64,000 bases of DNA from Magnetospirillum moscoviense. GTDB taxonomy: Bacteria > Pseudomonadota > Alphaproteobacteria > Rhodospirillales > Magnetospirillaceae. Positions 46,426 to 56,722 of this stretch are shown piece after piece. The translations under genes and the position numbers were made by a program. A model generated the notes under the pieces. That model searched no databases, was not told the DNA's origin, and saw only the letters and a list, made by a program, of their open reading frames with translations. Location of the stretch: positions 29,288 through 93,287 of the forward strand of contig NZ_LWQU01000174.1 of NCBI RefSeq assembly GCF_001650635.1. The letters are read 5' to 3'. How positions within the stretch are numbered: the stretch's first letter is position 1; the number at the start of each line of letters is the position of its first letter.

Positions 46426-47278
46426 GGACCTGGGCGCGGATTTCCTCGGCGACGTGCTTGTCCAGTTTGGACAGCCACGCCTTGGGAATGTCGCCCACGC
46501 CGTAACACGCTCCGGCCAGCATGCCGGCGATGGCGCCGGTGGTGTCGGCGTCGCCGCCGTAATTGACCGTCTGCGTGACGCAATCGGCGAAGGAATCGGT
46601 GATGAAATAGTGGTGCAACACCGTCTGCATGGTATCGACCACATAGGCCGAGCTTTGGCCGCGGAAATTCTCGAAGCGGAAGGTCTTGTGCTCGTCGACC
46701 AGGGCGGTGGCGACGGCGCGCGCCCCCTTCATGCCGCCGCCCGACAACAGCGCGTGTACCATGCGCACCAAAGCCAGCGACGCCGAATCCGACAAGGGAT
46801 GATTGTGGGTGATGCGTGACTGGGCAAGCGTCCAGTCGGTGGTGCGGTCCTGTTGGTGAAGCGTGGCCAGGGCCAGCGGCAGCACCCGCATGGCGGCGCC
46901 GTTGCCGGCATCGCCGTCGCACACCGGGCCTTCGACCGAACCGTGGATGACATAGCGGCGAATGCCGCGCCGACAGGTGTTGCCGATATCCACCGGCCCG
47001 GTCTTCATCCAGGCGGCGAATTCCTCGCAGGTATCGACGGCGTCGAAGCGGCCTTTGCGGATCAGCGACCGGCCCAGGGCCAGGGCCATCTCGGTGTCGT
47101 CGGTGACCTGGCCCGGGGCCAGATGCAGCCAGCCGCCGCCGATCATCTTGCGATGCAACCCGTATTTGGTCTGGATCTCACCCTTGGTCATGAACTCGAC
47201 GGTCGCCCCCAAGGCGTCACCGACGGCGAAGCCCAGATAGGCGCCCAACGCGCGATCCATCAAGGGAACATCGTACAT
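46400..47278 (-). CDS. draG: Dinitrogenase reductase-activating glycohydrolase DraG
   Basis: The start at 47278 (MYDVPLMDRALGAYLG) behind AGGAAAGG gives 292 residues, like the Rhodospirillum rubrum enzyme. The dimanganese ADP-ribosylglycohydrolase motifs are GQVTDDTEMALALGRSL, NGAAMRVLPLAL and NYGGDADTTGAIAGMLAGA. DraG removes ADP-ribose from NifH when nitrogen or energy status improves. It follows draT by 14 bp. Confidence 0.97.
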   Translation of the reverse strand: MYDVPLMDRALGAYLGFAVGDALGATVEFMTKGEIQTKYGLHRKMIGGGWLHLAPGQVTDDTEMALALGRSLIRKGRFDAVDTCEEFAAWMKTGPVDIGNTCRRGIRRYVIHGSVEGPVCDGDAGNGAAMRVLPLALATLHQQDRTTDWTLAQSRITHNHPLSDSASLALVRMVHALLSGGGMKGARAVATALVDEHKTFRFENFRGQSSAYVVDTMQTVLHHYFITDSFADCVTQTVNYGGDADTTGAIAGMLAGACYGVGDIPKAWLSKLDKHVAEEIRAQVPKLIALGQ

Positions 47279-47292
47279 GCGAATGACCTTTC

Positions 47293-48105
47293 CTAAATGT
47301 AGCTGGCCTGAGCCAGGTATTCCCCGCCGATGACGAGAAACTCGCCCTCTCCCTTCAGCGGATGAACCGGTAATAAGGTATTGAAGAAAACGATCTTCAC
47401 CGCCGGCACCTGGGCGGTCAGGATGACGTCGCCGAAACAGCCGGCGACGTCGCGATCCGAGGAAAAGGACGCCAGGTTGTTGATGCGCATCACCACCTGG
47501 CGCTTGTCGATCCGCTCGACGATCTGGTGTTCGTCGAAGGAATTGGTGCCGCGATAAAGGGTGTGGTGGGTCTTGGCCTCCGAGCCGAAATGGCGCAACG
47601 CCCACTGGCAGAAGGTGTAAAGCATGTCCAGCTGGGTGTAGATCGAGTTGTTGTGGAAGCGGCTGGACATCTTCTCTTCCACATAGGTGTTCCACACCGG
47701 ACCGGATATGCGGTCGATGACTTCCTTATGAAAGGTGGGAATCAGGCCGAACCGGCTTTGCACCCAGCCCTTCAGCACCGCGCCCTCGTGGCTGTTGCTG
47801 TCATAGCCCCAGCCCTTCAAAAGGCGCAGGAAGGACGAACGGTAACGCCGGGTCGGGCCCTTGTTTTCCTGCTGCTCGGGATCGATGCCGAACATCGCAT
47901 TCATATAAGACTGGAAGGCCACCCCGGCATCGGCGAGATCCGGCGCATGTGACAACATTTCGAACAGGTTCTTGTTCATTTCGCGGGCACCCGAGATGTC
48001 CAGCGGCACCGGATGGGCGTTGAACTCACGGCTGGCCAAAAGCGCCGTCGGCAAGCCAACCAGGTTGGTGGACTGACCAAAACTGACTTTGGGCGATTGA
48101 TTCAC
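47293..48105 (-). CDS. draT: NAD(+)-dinitrogen-reductase ADP-ribosyltransferase DraT
   Basis: The frame is open to 48207, but I choose GTG 48105, which gives 270 residues (the R. rubrum protein is about 276). Reasons: CGGGAG lies upstream, a minus-strand sigma-54 promoter lies at 48138-48155 inside the longer frame, and the longer frame would run into the NifA-site array. Recognisable stretches are STNLVGLPTALLASREFNAHPVPLDISGARE, LYRGTNSFDEHQIVE and NNLASFSSDRDVAGCFGDVI. DraT inactivates NifH by ADP-ribosylating Arg100 in response to ammonium or darkness/energy loss. No draB is present. Confidence 0.93.
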   Translation of the reverse strand: MNQSPKVSFGQSTNLVGLPTALLASREFNAHPVPLDISGAREMNKNLFEMLSHAPDLADAGVAFQSYMNAMFGIDPEQQENKGPTRRYRSSFLRLLKGWGYDSNSHEGAVLKGWVQSRFGLIPTFHKEVIDRISGPVWNTYVEEKMSSRFHNNSIYTQLDMLYTFCQWALRHFGSEAKTHHTLYRGTNSFDEHQIVERIDKRQVVMRINNLASFSSDRDVAGCFGDVILTAQVPAVKIVFFNTLLPVHPLKGEGEFLVIGGEYLAQASYI

Positions 48106-48137
48106 TGCCGCCTGCTCCCGAACGTTCGGGAAAGACC

Positions 48138-48155
48138 ATGCAATCTTTGTGCCTT
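48138..48155 (-). promoter_or_regulatory. Sigma-54 promoter of draTG
   Basis: On the minus strand AGGCACAAAGATTGCA has GG (48153-48152), ten bases, then GC (48141-48140). GGCAC and TTGCA match the consensus; only the first T is missing. It predicts a leader of about 20-25 nt before GTG 48105. Confidence 0.75.
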
Positions 48156-48197
48156 GCAGCAAATCAAGGCGAGACCCCACCAAAACCCACCCCGCCT

Positions 48198-48252
48198 TGT
48201 GCGGCATACGACACCGTGTCGGCTTCCCGACAGGGGTGTGTCGGGACCTACA
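48198..48252. promoter_or_regulatory. Array of three NifA upstream activator sites between draT and nifH
   Basis: Three TGT-N10-ACA sites occur at 48198-48213, 48217-48232 and 48237-48252, spaced 19 and 20 bp, which is close to two helical turns. They lie about 52-106 bp upstream of the nifH -24 element and 43-114 bp from the draT promoter on the other side. The sites are symmetric and could serve both directions. Confidence 0.88.
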
Positions 48253-48301
48253 ATCAGTGTTAATCAGTTGTTTTTATTGATTTATAGCCCACTTTTTCAA
48301 G

Positions 48302-48319
48302 TTGGCACGCCCTTTGCTG
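48302..48319 (+). promoter_or_regulatory. Sigma-54 promoter of nifHDK
   Basis: TGGCACGCCCTTTGCT has GG at 48304-48305 and GC at 48316-48317 and matches TGGCACG-N4-TTGCW exactly. It leaves a leader of about 65 nt before the nifH ATG. Confidence 0.93.
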
Positions 48320-48378
48320 CATAGCTTTCCGAGGCGGAGGCCGATGCCCCCGTCGACCCATTCGGAAGCTTAGACTAG

Positions 48379-49278
<900 letters not shown>

Positions 49279-49307
49279 TCCGGACCTGCGTGACCCAGTA
49301 GTTCGCC

Positions 49308-49335
49308 CCCCGCCGCTCGTATGGCGGCGGCGGGG
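49308..49335 (+). promoter_or_regulatory. GC-rich hairpin in the nifH-nifD gap
   Basis: CCCCGCCGC (49308-49316) pairs with GCGGCGGGG (49327-49335) around a 10-nt loop, without a T-run. It could stabilise upstream nifH mRNA or attenuate transcription, giving more NifH than NifDK. Confidence 0.55.
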
Positions 49336-49365
49336 ATGGCGGAACCCTAGGAAAGGAGAAGGGGC

Positions 49366-50820
49366 ATGAGCCTCGACGAAACCAACGACGCTGCGTTCCA
49401 CGAAGGCCTGATCAAAGAGGTCCTCGAGCAGTACCCGGAAAAGGCCGCCAAGAAGCGTGGCCGTCACCTCAACGTCAAGAAGACCGACGATGCCGGTTCT
49501 TCCACTTGTGGCGTGAAGTCCAACATCAAGTCGGTTCCGGGTGTGATGACCATTCGTGGTTGCGCCTATGCCGGCTCGAAGGGCGTGGTGTGGGGTCCGA
49601 TCAAGGACATGGTCCACATCAGCCATGGTCCGGTCGGCTGCGGCCAGTATTCGTGGTCCCAGCGCCGCAACTACTTCAACGGCACGGTTGGTATCGACTC
49701 GTTCGTCACCATGCAGATCACCTCGGACTTCCAAGAGAAGGACATCGTGTTCGGCGGCGACAAGAAGCTCGACAAGATGATCGACGAGCTGAACGAGATG
49801 TTCCCCCTGAACAAGGGTATCTCGGTTCAGTCGGAATGCCCGATCGGCCTGATCGGTGACGACATCGAAGCCGTCGCCAAGAAGAAGATCAAGGACATCG
49901 GCAAGACCGTTGTTCCGGTCCGTTGCGAAGGTTTCCGCGGTGTGTCCCAGTCGCTGGGTCACCACATCGCCAACGACGCCATCCGGGACTGGGTGTTCGA
50001 GAAGAGCAAGCCCGAGTGGGAAACCGGCCCGTACGACGTCAACCTGATCGCCGACTACAACATCGGCGGCGACGCCTGGCCGAGCCGGCGTCTGCTGGAA
50101 GAGATGGGTCTTCGCGTGGTCGGCATGTGGTCGGGCGACGCTACCCTGGCTGAAATGGAGCGCGCTCCCAAGGCCAAGCTGAACCTGATCCACTGCTATC
50201 GGTCGATGAACTACATCTGCCGCCACATGGAAGAGAAGTACAACATTCCGTGGGTGGAATATAACTTCTTCGGTCCCAGCCAGATCGCCAAGAGCTTGCG
50301 CAAGATCGCTGCCCAGTTCGACGAGACCATCCAGAAGAAGGCCGAAGAGGTCATCGCCAAGTACGAGCCGCTGGTCGCGGAGATCATGGCCAAGTTCAAG
50401 CCGCGTCTGGAAGGCAAGAAGGTCATGCTGTATGTCGGCGGCCTGCGCCCGCGTCACGTGTCCAACGCCTATGACGACCTGGGCATGAACATCGTCGGCA
50501 CCGGCTACGAATTCGGTCACAACGACGACTATCAGCGCACCACCGATTACGTCAAGGACGGCACCCTGATCTATGACGACGTCTCGGGCTACGAGCTTGA
50601 GAAGTTCATCGAGAAGATCCGCCCCGATCTGGTCGGTTCGGGCATCAAGGAAAAGTACGCCACCCAGAAGATGGGCGTGCCCTTCCGCCAGATGCACTCG
50701 TGGGACTATTCCGGCCCCTATCACGGCTATGACGGCTTCGCCATCTTCGCCCGTGACATGGACATGGCCATCAACAGCCCGATCTGGAGCAAGTTCAAGG
50801 CTCCCTGGAAGGCTGCCTGA
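49366..50820 (+). CDS. nifD: Nitrogenase MoFe protein alpha chain NifD
   Basis: The 484-residue protein carries P-cluster cysteines 66 ([10 protein letters not shown]), 92 ([10 protein letters not shown]) and 158 ([12 protein letters not shown]). The FeMo-co ligands are Cys277 (HCYRSMNY) and His444 ([12 protein letters not shown]). Length and motifs are those of the molybdenum enzyme, not VnfD or AnfD. It follows nifH by 87 bp with AAAGGAGAAGGGGC as ribosome site. Confidence 0.99.
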   Translation: MSLDETNDAAFHEGLIKEVLEQYPEKAAKKRGRHLNVKKTDDAGSSTCGVKSNIKSVPGVMTIRGCAYAGSKGVVWGPIKDMVHISHGPVGCGQYSWSQRRNYFNGTVGIDSFVTMQITSDFQEKDIVFGGDKKLDKMIDELNEMFPLNKGISVQSECPIGLIGDDIEAVAKKKIKDIGKTVVPVRCEGFRGVSQSLGHHIANDAIRDWVFEKSKPEWETGPYDVNLIADYNIGGDAWPSRRLLEEMGLRVVGMWSGDATLAEMERAPKAKLNLIHCYRSMNYICRHMEEKYNIPWVEYNFFGPSQIAKSLRKIAAQFDETIQKKAEEVIAKYEPLVAEIMAKFKPRLEGKKVMLYVGGLRPRHVSNAYDDLGMNIVGTGYEFGHNDDYQRTTDYVKDGTLIYDDVSGYELEKFIEKIRPDLVGSGIKEKYATQKMGVPFRQMHSWDYSGPYHGYDGFAIFARDMDMAINSPIWSKFKAPWKAA

Positions 50821-50822
50821 CA

Positions 50823-50910
50823 CCGGTCGGCTTAGGTTCGCCGACCGGCTAGCCCGAGCGGCGCCTGAGCCCGCCGTCTCGGCGAGAACCGCCCCCCCGC
50901 GGGGCGGTTC
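50823..50910 (+). promoter_or_regulatory. Two hairpins in the nifD-nifK gap
   Basis: Hairpin A is CCGGTCGGC / GCCGACCGG (50823-50831 with 50840-50848, 8-nt loop). Hairpin B is GAACCGCCCC / GGGGCGGTTC (50886-50895 with 50901-50910, 5-nt loop). Neither has a T-run. The 183-bp gap is unusually long for nifD-nifK; the hairpins may be mRNA stabilisers or processing sites. No separate sigma-54 promoter is visible. Confidence 0.55.
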
Positions 50911-51003
50911 GCCAGCCGGGCGGCAAGAGGTTTATCGGAAAACACCCCTCTCCGCGTGACGCCCACAAAACGGGGGCGCGGGGAGGTAGTAAGGAGAAGT
51001 GCC

Positions 51004-52533
51004 ATGCCCCAGAGCGCTGCCAAGGTCAAAGACCACATTTCCTTGTTCCAGGAGCCGGAATACAAGGAGCTGTTCGCCTCGAAGAAGGCCCAGTTCGAGT
51101 GCCGGCCGACCGACGAGGCCGTCGAAGCCCAGTCCGAGTACACCAAGACTTGGGAATATCGCGAAAAGAACTTCGCCCGTGAAGCCGCGACCATCAACCC
51201 GGCCAAGGCTTGCCAGCCGCTGGGCGCCGTGTTCGCCGCCGCCGGTTTCGAGGGCACCCTGCCCTACGTCCACGGTTCGCAGGGCTGCGTCGCCTATTTC
51301 CGCTCGCACCTGGCCCGTCACTTCAAGGAAGCCGTGCCGATCGTCGCCGACTCGATGACCGAGGACGCGGCGGTGTTCGGCGGCCTGACCAACATCGTCG
51401 AAGGCCTGCAGAACGCCTATGCGCTCTATAAGCCGAAGATGATCGTGGTCTCGACCACCTGCATGGCGGAAGTCATCGGCGACGACCTGTCGGCCTTCAT
51501 CGCCACCGCCAAGGAAAAGGAATCGGTTCCGGCCGACTTCCCGGTCCCCTTCGCCCACACGCCCTCGTTCGTCGGCAGCCACACCACCGGCTACGACAAC
51601 CAGATCAAGGGCATCTTGCAGTACTTCTGGGAGCGTGAAGCCCAGTTGACCGCCAAGCCGGGCTCGAAGATCAACATCATCCCCGGTTTCGACGGCTACG
51701 CGGTCGCCAACAACCGCGAGATCAAGCGTTACCTCGACACCATGGGCGTCGAATACACCCTGATCGGCGACGTCTCGGAAGTGTACGACACTCCCTCCGA
51801 CGGCGAGTACCGCATGTATGACGGCGGCACCACCATCGCCGAAGCCCGCGACTCCATCAACGCCAAGGCCACCATCAGCCTGCAGGAATTCTGCAGCCTG
51901 AAGACCATGGAACTGGTCGCCTCCAAGGGCCAGCAGACCGCCGCCTTCAACTATCCGATGGGCATCGGTGCCACCGACGCCTTCCTGATGAAGGTTTCGG
52001 AACTGACCGGCAAGGCCATTCCCGGCTCCATCGAAAAGGAGCGCGGCCGTCTGGTCGATGCCATCACCGACAGCCAGGCTTGGCTGCATGGCAAGAAGTT
52101 CGCCGTGTTCGGCGATCCCGACTTCACCCTGGCCATGACCGCCTTCCTGCTGGAAATGGGCTGCGAGCCGACCCACGTCCTGGCCACCAACGGCGGCAAG
52201 GATTGGGAAGCGAAGGCCAAGGCGCTGCTGGCTTCCTCGCCGTTCGGCGCCGAAGGCCAGGTGTGGGCCGGTAAGGACCTCTGGCACCTGCGCTCGCTGC
52301 TGTTCACCGAGCCGACCGACTTCATCATCGGCTCGTCCTACGGAAAGTACCTCGAGAAGGACACCGGCATCCCGCTGATCCGCCTGACCTTCCCGATCTT
52401 CGACCGTCACCACCACCACCGCTTCCCGACCTTCGGGTACCAGGGCGCGCTCAGGGTGCTGGTCGAAATCCTCGACCGGGTCTTCGAAGTGGCCGATGCC
52501 TCTTCGGACATCTCCTACGATCTGACCCGCTAA
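51004..52533 (+). CDS. nifK: Nitrogenase MoFe protein beta chain NifK
   Basis: The start at 51004 behind AAGGAGAAGTGCC gives 509 residues. P-cluster cysteines are in [26 protein letters not shown] and [13 protein letters not shown]. The C-terminal region [23 protein letters not shown] is typical. It forms the alpha2beta2 MoFe protein with NifD. A strong terminator follows. Confidence 0.99.
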   Translation: MPQSAAKVKDHISLFQEPEYKELFASKKAQFECRPTDEAVEAQSEYTKTWEYREKNFAREAATINPAKACQPLGAVFAAAGFEGTLPYVHGSQGCVAYFRSHLARHFKEAVPIVADSMTEDAAVFGGLTNIVEGLQNAYALYKPKMIVVSTTCMAEVIGDDLSAFIATAKEKESVPADFPVPFAHTPSFVGSHTTGYDNQIKGILQYFWEREAQLTAKPGSKINIIPGFDGYAVANNREIKRYLDTMGVEYTLIGDVSEVYDTPSDGEYRMYDGGTTIAEARDSINAKATISLQEFCSLKTMELVASKGQQTAAFNYPMGIGATDAFLMKVSELTGKAIPGSIEKERGRLVDAITDSQAWLHGKKFAVFGDPDFTLAMTAFLLEMGCEPTHVLATNGGKDWEAKAKALLASSPFGAEGQVWAGKDLWHLRSLLFTEPTDFIIGSSYGKYLEKDTGIPLIRLTFPIFDRHHHHRFPTFGYQGALRVLVEILDRVFEVADASSDISYDLTR

Positions 52534-52560
52534 ACCCTGCGGCGGTAACGATCACAATAG

Positions 52561-52594
52561 CCCGGGGCCTTGGCGACAAGGCCCCGGGTTTTTT
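52561..52594 (+). terminator. Rho-independent terminator of nifHDK
   Basis: An 11-bp stem CCCGGGGCCTT / AAGGCCCCGGG with a 6-nt loop is followed by six T, 27 bp after the nifK stop. It separates nifHDK from the nifE promoter. Confidence 0.95.
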
Positions 52595-52604
52595 GTCACC
52601 CCCT

Positions 52605-52620
52605 TGTCGCATGTCCGACA
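52605..52620 (+). promoter_or_regulatory. NifA upstream activator site for nifE
   Basis: TGTCGCATGTCCGACA is a TGT-N10-ACA site centred about 62 bp upstream of the -24 GG of the nifE promoter. Confidence 0.85.
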
Positions 52621-52671
52621 ACGACATCCGACAACAGCACGGAAAGGCGCGGATTCGAGCCATTCCACTTT

Positions 52672-52689
52672 CTGGCCCGCCCCTTGCAT
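52672..52689 (+). promoter_or_regulatory. Sigma-54 promoter of the nifE operon
   Basis: TGGCCCGCCCCTTGCA has GG at 52674-52675, ten bases, and GC at 52686-52687. It lies 35 bp before the nifE ATG. Confidence 0.88.
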
Positions 52690-52723
52690 CAGTGAGATCG
52701 AAGACTGAGGAGGGCCGCCACCC

Positions 52724-54109
52724 ATGCTCAAGAAAAAGATCCAGGACCTGATGACCGAACCCGGCTGCGCCACCAATCAGGCGAAGTCGGCGTCCGAGCG
52801 TAAGAAGGGCTGCGGCAAGCAGCTGGTGCCGGGAGCCGCCGCCGGCGGCTGCGCCTTCGACGGCGCCAAGATCGCCCTGCAGCCCATCACCGACGTGGTT
52901 CATCTGGTCCACGGGCCGATCGCCTGCGAAGGCAATTCGTGGGACACCCGCAATACCGGGACCACCGGCCCCGAGCTTTATCGTCGCGGCTTCACCACCG
53001 ATCTCTCCAACATGGACATCATCAATGGTGGCGAGAAGAAGCTGTACAAGGCGATCCGCCGGGTCATCGACAAGCACCATCCGCCGGCGGTGTTCGTCTA
53101 TCAGACCTGCGTGTCGGCCCTGATCGGCGACGACATCGTCGCCGTCTGCCGCGCCGCCACCGAACGCATGGGCACCCCGGTCATCCCGGTCGAGGCGCCG
53201 GGCTTCGTGGGCTCGAAGAATCTGGGCAACCGCCTGGCCGGCGAGGCGCTGATCGATTTCGTCATCGGCACCCGCGAGCCCACCGATGCCGGCCCGACCG
53301 ACATCAACATCCTGGGCGAATACAATGTCGCCGGCGAGATGGATCTGGTCCGCGACCTGCTGGCCCGTCTGGGCATCCGCCTGCGCACCGCCATCACCGG
53401 CGATGCCCGCTATAACGACGTCGCCGCCGCCCACACGGCGCGCGCCAACATGGTGGTGTGCAGCCAGGCCCTGGTGACGCTGGCCCGCAAGATGAAGGAA
53501 CGCTGGGGCATCCCGTTCTTCGAGGGCTCGTTCTACGGCATTTCCGACACCTCGGAAGCCTTGCGCGCCATCGCCGGCATGCTGGTGGAACGGGGCGCCG
53601 ACGCCGTGCTGCTGACCCGCACCGAGACCCTGATCGCCGAGGAAGAGGCCAAGACCTGGGCGGCGATGGAGCCCTACAAGGCCCGCCTGGCCGGCAAGCG
53701 CGTGCTGCTTTACACCGGCGGCGTCAAAAGCTGGTCGGTGATCCACGCCTTGCAGGAAATGGGGATGGAAGTGGTCGGGACCTCGGTGCGCAAGTCGACC
53801 GAGGCCGACAAGGAAAAGGCCCTGGACCGCCTGGGCGGCGACGAGGACAAGCTGGTCGACGCCATCGCGCCCAAGGACATGTACCAGATGTTCAAGGATG
53901 GCCGCGCCGACATCATGCTGTCAGGCGGGCGTTCGCAGTTCGTCGCCTTGAAGGCCAAGACGCCGTGGTTGGACATCAACCAGGAACGCCACCACCAATA
54001 TGCCGGCTATGACGGCATGCTGGAGCTCGTGCGCCAGATCGACCTGGCCCTTTCCAATCCCATCTGGTCCCAGATCCGCAAGCCGGCTCCCTGGGAAATC
54101 GAGGAGTAA
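52724..54109 (+). CDS. nifE: FeMo-cofactor scaffold protein NifE
   Basis: The 461-residue NifD paralogue has cluster-binding cysteines in GCGKQLVPGAAAGGCAFDGAK, HGPIACEGNSWD and YQTCVSALIGDD, and ends NPIWSQIRKPAPWE. With NifN it forms the scaffold on which NifB-co is converted to FeMo-co. It is preceded by GAGGAGGGCC. nifN follows after 4 bp. Confidence 0.97.
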   Translation: MLKKKIQDLMTEPGCATNQAKSASERKKGCGKQLVPGAAAGGCAFDGAKIALQPITDVVHLVHGPIACEGNSWDTRNTGTTGPELYRRGFTTDLSNMDIINGGEKKLYKAIRRVIDKHHPPAVFVYQTCVSALIGDDIVAVCRAATERMGTPVIPVEAPGFVGSKNLGNRLAGEALIDFVIGTREPTDAGPTDINILGEYNVAGEMDLVRDLLARLGIRLRTAITGDARYNDVAAAHTARANMVVCSQALVTLARKMKERWGIPFFEGSFYGISDTSEALRAIAGMLVERGADAVLLTRTETLIAEEEAKTWAAMEPYKARLAGKRVLLYTGGVKSWSVIHALQEMGMEVVGTSVRKSTEADKEKALDRLGGDEDKLVDAIAPKDMYQMFKDGRADIMLSGGRSQFVALKAKTPWLDINQERHHQYAGYDGMLELVRQIDLALSNPIWSQIRKPAPWEIEE

Positions 54110-54113
54110 GCCG

Positions 54114-55484
54114 ATGGCCCTGATCGTCAGCCACGGACATCCCGTTTCGTCGAACCCGCTGAAGCTGTCGGCCCCCCTGGGCGCGGCCATGGCCTTCATG
54201 GGCATGGACAAGACCATGCCGCTGCTGCATGGCAGCCAAGGCTGCACCGCCTTCGCCCTGGTGATGCTGGTGCGCCACTTCCGCGAGGCCATCCCGCTGC
54301 AGACCACGGCGATGAACGAGATTTCCACCATCCTGGGCGGCATGGACCATGTCGAGCAGGCGCTGGTCAATATCGCCAAGCGCACCAAGCCCAAGGTGAT
54401 CGGCCTGATTTCCACCGCGCTGACCGAAACCCGCGGCGAGGACATGGAAGGCGACCTGAAGGTGATCCTGGGCCGTAATCCGGAACTGGCCGACACCAAG
54501 GTCGTGCCGGTCTCGGCGCCGGAATTCGAAGGCTCGCTGGAAACCGGCTGGAGCAAGGCGGTCACCGCCATCATCAACAATCTGGTCGAGCCGGTCTCGG
54601 GCTCGGTCCCCGACGGCGCCCGCATCAACATCCTGCCCGGCATCCACCTGACCCCCGGCGACATCGAGCATCTGTGCGACATCGTCGAGATGTTCGGCCT
54701 GAAGCCGGTGGTGCTGCCCGACCTGTCGGGCTCGGTCGATGGCCATGTGCCGGACCATTTCATCCCCACCACCCTGGGCGGCGCCACGATCGAGGCCGCC
54801 CGCCACATGGGCAAGGCCCGGCTGACCATCGCCATCGGCGACCATATGCGCGGGGCCGCCGAGGCGCTGCACGAACGCACCGGCGTTCCCTTCCTGGTGT
54901 TCGATCGCCTGACCGGCCTGGAAGCGGTCGATCGCCTGATGGTCTGCCTGTCCACCGCCGCCGGCAAGCCGGTGCCGGCCCGGCTGCGCCGCGCCCGCAG
55001 CCAGCTGGTCGATGCCATGCTGGACGGCCACTTCTATTTCGGCGGCCGCTCGTTCGCGGTGGCCGGCGAGCCCGATTTCCTGTGGAGCTGGGGCAAGTTG
55101 CTGGCCGACATGGGCGGCGAGCTGGCGGCGGCGGTTACCACCCTGCCCCAGCCCTTCCTGGCCGAGATGCCGTGCGATCGGGTGATCGTCGGCGATTTCG
55201 ACGATCTGGAAGACCAGATCCTGGAAGCCGGCGGCGTCGATCTGGTGATTTCCAACACCAATGCCCGCCTGACCTGCCAGCACCAGGGCATCCCGCACTT
55301 CCGCGCCGGCTTCCCGGTCTATGACCGCCTGGGCGGCGCGCACCGCGTCACCATCGGCTATCGCGGCACCCGCGACCTGATCTTCCAACTGGCGAACGTG
55401 CTGATCGACCATCCCGGTCACGGCCACGCCGCGCCCCCCCATCCGATGGAGGTGGCCGATGCTGCGGCGCCTGCGGCTGGTTGA
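54114..55484 (+). CDS. nifN: FeMo-cofactor scaffold protein NifN
   Basis: The start at 54114 behind GAGGAG gives 456 residues. The NifK-like pattern is seen in NPLKLSAPLGAAMAFMG, LLHGSQGCTAFALVMLVRHF and STALTETRGEDM. It is the partner of NifE. There is no fusion to NifB or NifX. The end overlaps nifX by 26 bp. Confidence 0.97.
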   Translation: MALIVSHGHPVSSNPLKLSAPLGAAMAFMGMDKTMPLLHGSQGCTAFALVMLVRHFREAIPLQTTAMNEISTILGGMDHVEQALVNIAKRTKPKVIGLISTALTETRGEDMEGDLKVILGRNPELADTKVVPVSAPEFEGSLETGWSKAVTAIINNLVEPVSGSVPDGARINILPGIHLTPGDIEHLCDIVEMFGLKPVVLPDLSGSVDGHVPDHFIPTTLGGATIEAARHMGKARLTIAIGDHMRGAAEALHERTGVPFLVFDRLTGLEAVDRLMVCLSTAAGKPVPARLRRARSQLVDAMLDGHFYFGGRSFAVAGEPDFLWSWGKLLADMGGELAAAVTTLPQPFLAEMPCDRVIVGDFDDLEDQILEAGGVDLVISNTNARLTCQHQGIPHFRAGFPVYDRLGGAHRVTIGYRGTRDLIFQLANVLIDHPGHGHAAPPHPMEVADAAAPAAG

Positions 55485-55935
55485 CGATCCCGCCCATCGA
55501 CCCGTGAAAGGAGCTCACATGCGACTTGCCTTTGCCACTCACGACCGCACCCACGTCGATGCGCATTTCGCCAGCGCCAAGACCTTCCTGTTCTACGATG
55601 TCGGCCCGGATTCCTATGCCTTCCTGGAAGCTGTGCAGTTCGGCACCGTCACCCAGGAAGACGGCAACCATGACGAGGGCGAGGACCGCCTGGCCACCAA
55701 GATCGATGCGCTGGGCGGCACCTCGCTGCTGTTCGTGCGCGCCATCGGCGGCCCGGCGGCGGCCCGAGTGGTTCGCGCCAAGGTCCATCCCATCAAGCTG
55801 CCCAACGACGAAACCATCACCGCGGTGATCGACCGGGTGCAGACCATGCTGAAGACCAATCCGCCGCCGTGGCTGCGCCGCGCCTTGAAGGATTCCGAAG
55901 GCGGCGACGAACGTTTCATCGATGACGAAGGCTGA
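55459..55935 (+). CDS. nifX: NifX, FeMo-co precursor carrier
   Basis: From ATG 55459 the protein has 158 residues; GGAGG lies 6 nt upstream. The N-terminal RRLRLVDD resembles the pre-domain stretch of other NifX proteins. An alternative ATG at 55519 also has a good ribosome site (AAAGGAG) and gives 138 residues starting MRLAFATHDR. The NifX/NifY domain covers about 21-130 (FATHDRTHVDAHFASAKTF, EDRLATKIDALGG). It shuttles NifB-co or VK-cluster to NifEN. Confidence 0.9.
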   Translation: MLRRLRLVDDPAHRPVKGAHMRLAFATHDRTHVDAHFASAKTFLFYDVGPDSYAFLEAVQFGTVTQEDGNHDEGEDRLATKIDALGGTSLLFVRAIGGPAAARVVRAKVHPIKLPNDETITAVIDRVQTMLKTNPPPWLRRALKDSEGGDERFIDDEG

Positions 55936-55941
55936 CCGACC

Positions 55942-56388
55942 ATGGATATCGAGACCATTCCCCATCCGATCGTGCAAAGCCTGGTGCGCCTGATCCGAGC
56001 CGAGGATCGGAGCGGCGCCTTCGACGCCGATTCCGACGAGGAATTGCTGGCCCCCTTCATCGTCACCAAGGCCGAAAAGCGCGAGATGCCGATGTTCGGC
56101 GATCCCGATCCCGACATCCTGGCCCGGGTCGAGAAGTTCTATGGCGCCGTCGCCATCGAACTGGAACAACGCACCGGCCGCGCCGTGGTGCCGATGTTGA
56201 ACATCCACCATGAAGGCTGGGGCCGGGTGCTGCTGATCGCCGGCCGCTTGGTCGCGGTCAAGGCTCATGTCCGCGAGCTCCATCGTTTCGGCTTCGAGAC
56301 GTTGGCGCAGCTTGTTGAAAAAGCAGAAAAACTCGTCGTCGAGGGTGTCACCTCGATCGAGACCTACCCCGCCGTCGCCGACGCCTGA
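55942..56388 (+). CDS. NifX-associated protein (DUF269)
   Basis: The 148-residue protein matches the DUF269 family: HPIVQSLVRLIRAEDRSGAFD, FIVTKAEKREMPMFGDPDPDILARVEKFYGAVA, MLNIHHEGWGRVLLIAGRLVAV and EKLVVEGV. It is nearly always found after nifX, and its biochemical role is not established. Gap to nifX is 6 bp. Confidence 0.92.
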   Translation: MDIETIPHPIVQSLVRLIRAEDRSGAFDADSDEELLAPFIVTKAEKREMPMFGDPDPDILARVEKFYGAVAIELEQRTGRAVVPMLNIHHEGWGRVLLIAGRLVAVKAHVRELHRFGFETLAQLVEKAEKLVVEGVTSIETYPAVADA

Positions 56389-56409
56389 TAGCCCACAAGG
56401 AGCAAAGAC

Positions 56410-56706
56410 ATGACCGTGACCTTCACCACCCGCGATGGCACCCCCTGGGTTCCGCAATATCTGGACAGCATCGACAAGGAGCTGTGCATCGGCTGCGGCC
56501 GCTGCTTCAAGGTCTGCACCCAGGGCGTCCTGAAGCTGATGGGCATCGACGACGAGGGCGAGTGGTGCGACCCGTTCGACGACGATGTCGAGGTCGAGCG
56601 CAAGGTGATGACCGTCGACAAGTCGGGCGCCTGCATCGGCTGCTCGTCGTGCGAGACGGTGTGCGGCACCAACGCCCAGAAGCATTCGGCCCAGGCGGCC
56701 GCCTGA
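56410..56706 (+). CDS. fdxB: Nif-specific ferredoxin III (FdxB)
   Basis: The 98-residue 2[4Fe-4S] ferredoxin has CIGCGRCFKVC (about 24-34) and CIGCSSCETVC (about 77-87), with an acidic insert between (DDEGEWCDPFDDDVEVE). It belongs to the FdxB group found in nifENX operons; it probably supplies electrons to cofactor assembly. AAGGAGC precedes the ATG. Confidence 0.94.
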   Translation: MTVTFTTRDGTPWVPQYLDSIDKELCIGCGRCFKVCTQGVLKLMGIDDEGEWCDPFDDDVEVERKVMTVDKSGACIGCSSCETVCGTNAQKHSAQAAA

Positions 56707-56722
56707 GCATAGGAGGATCGCG

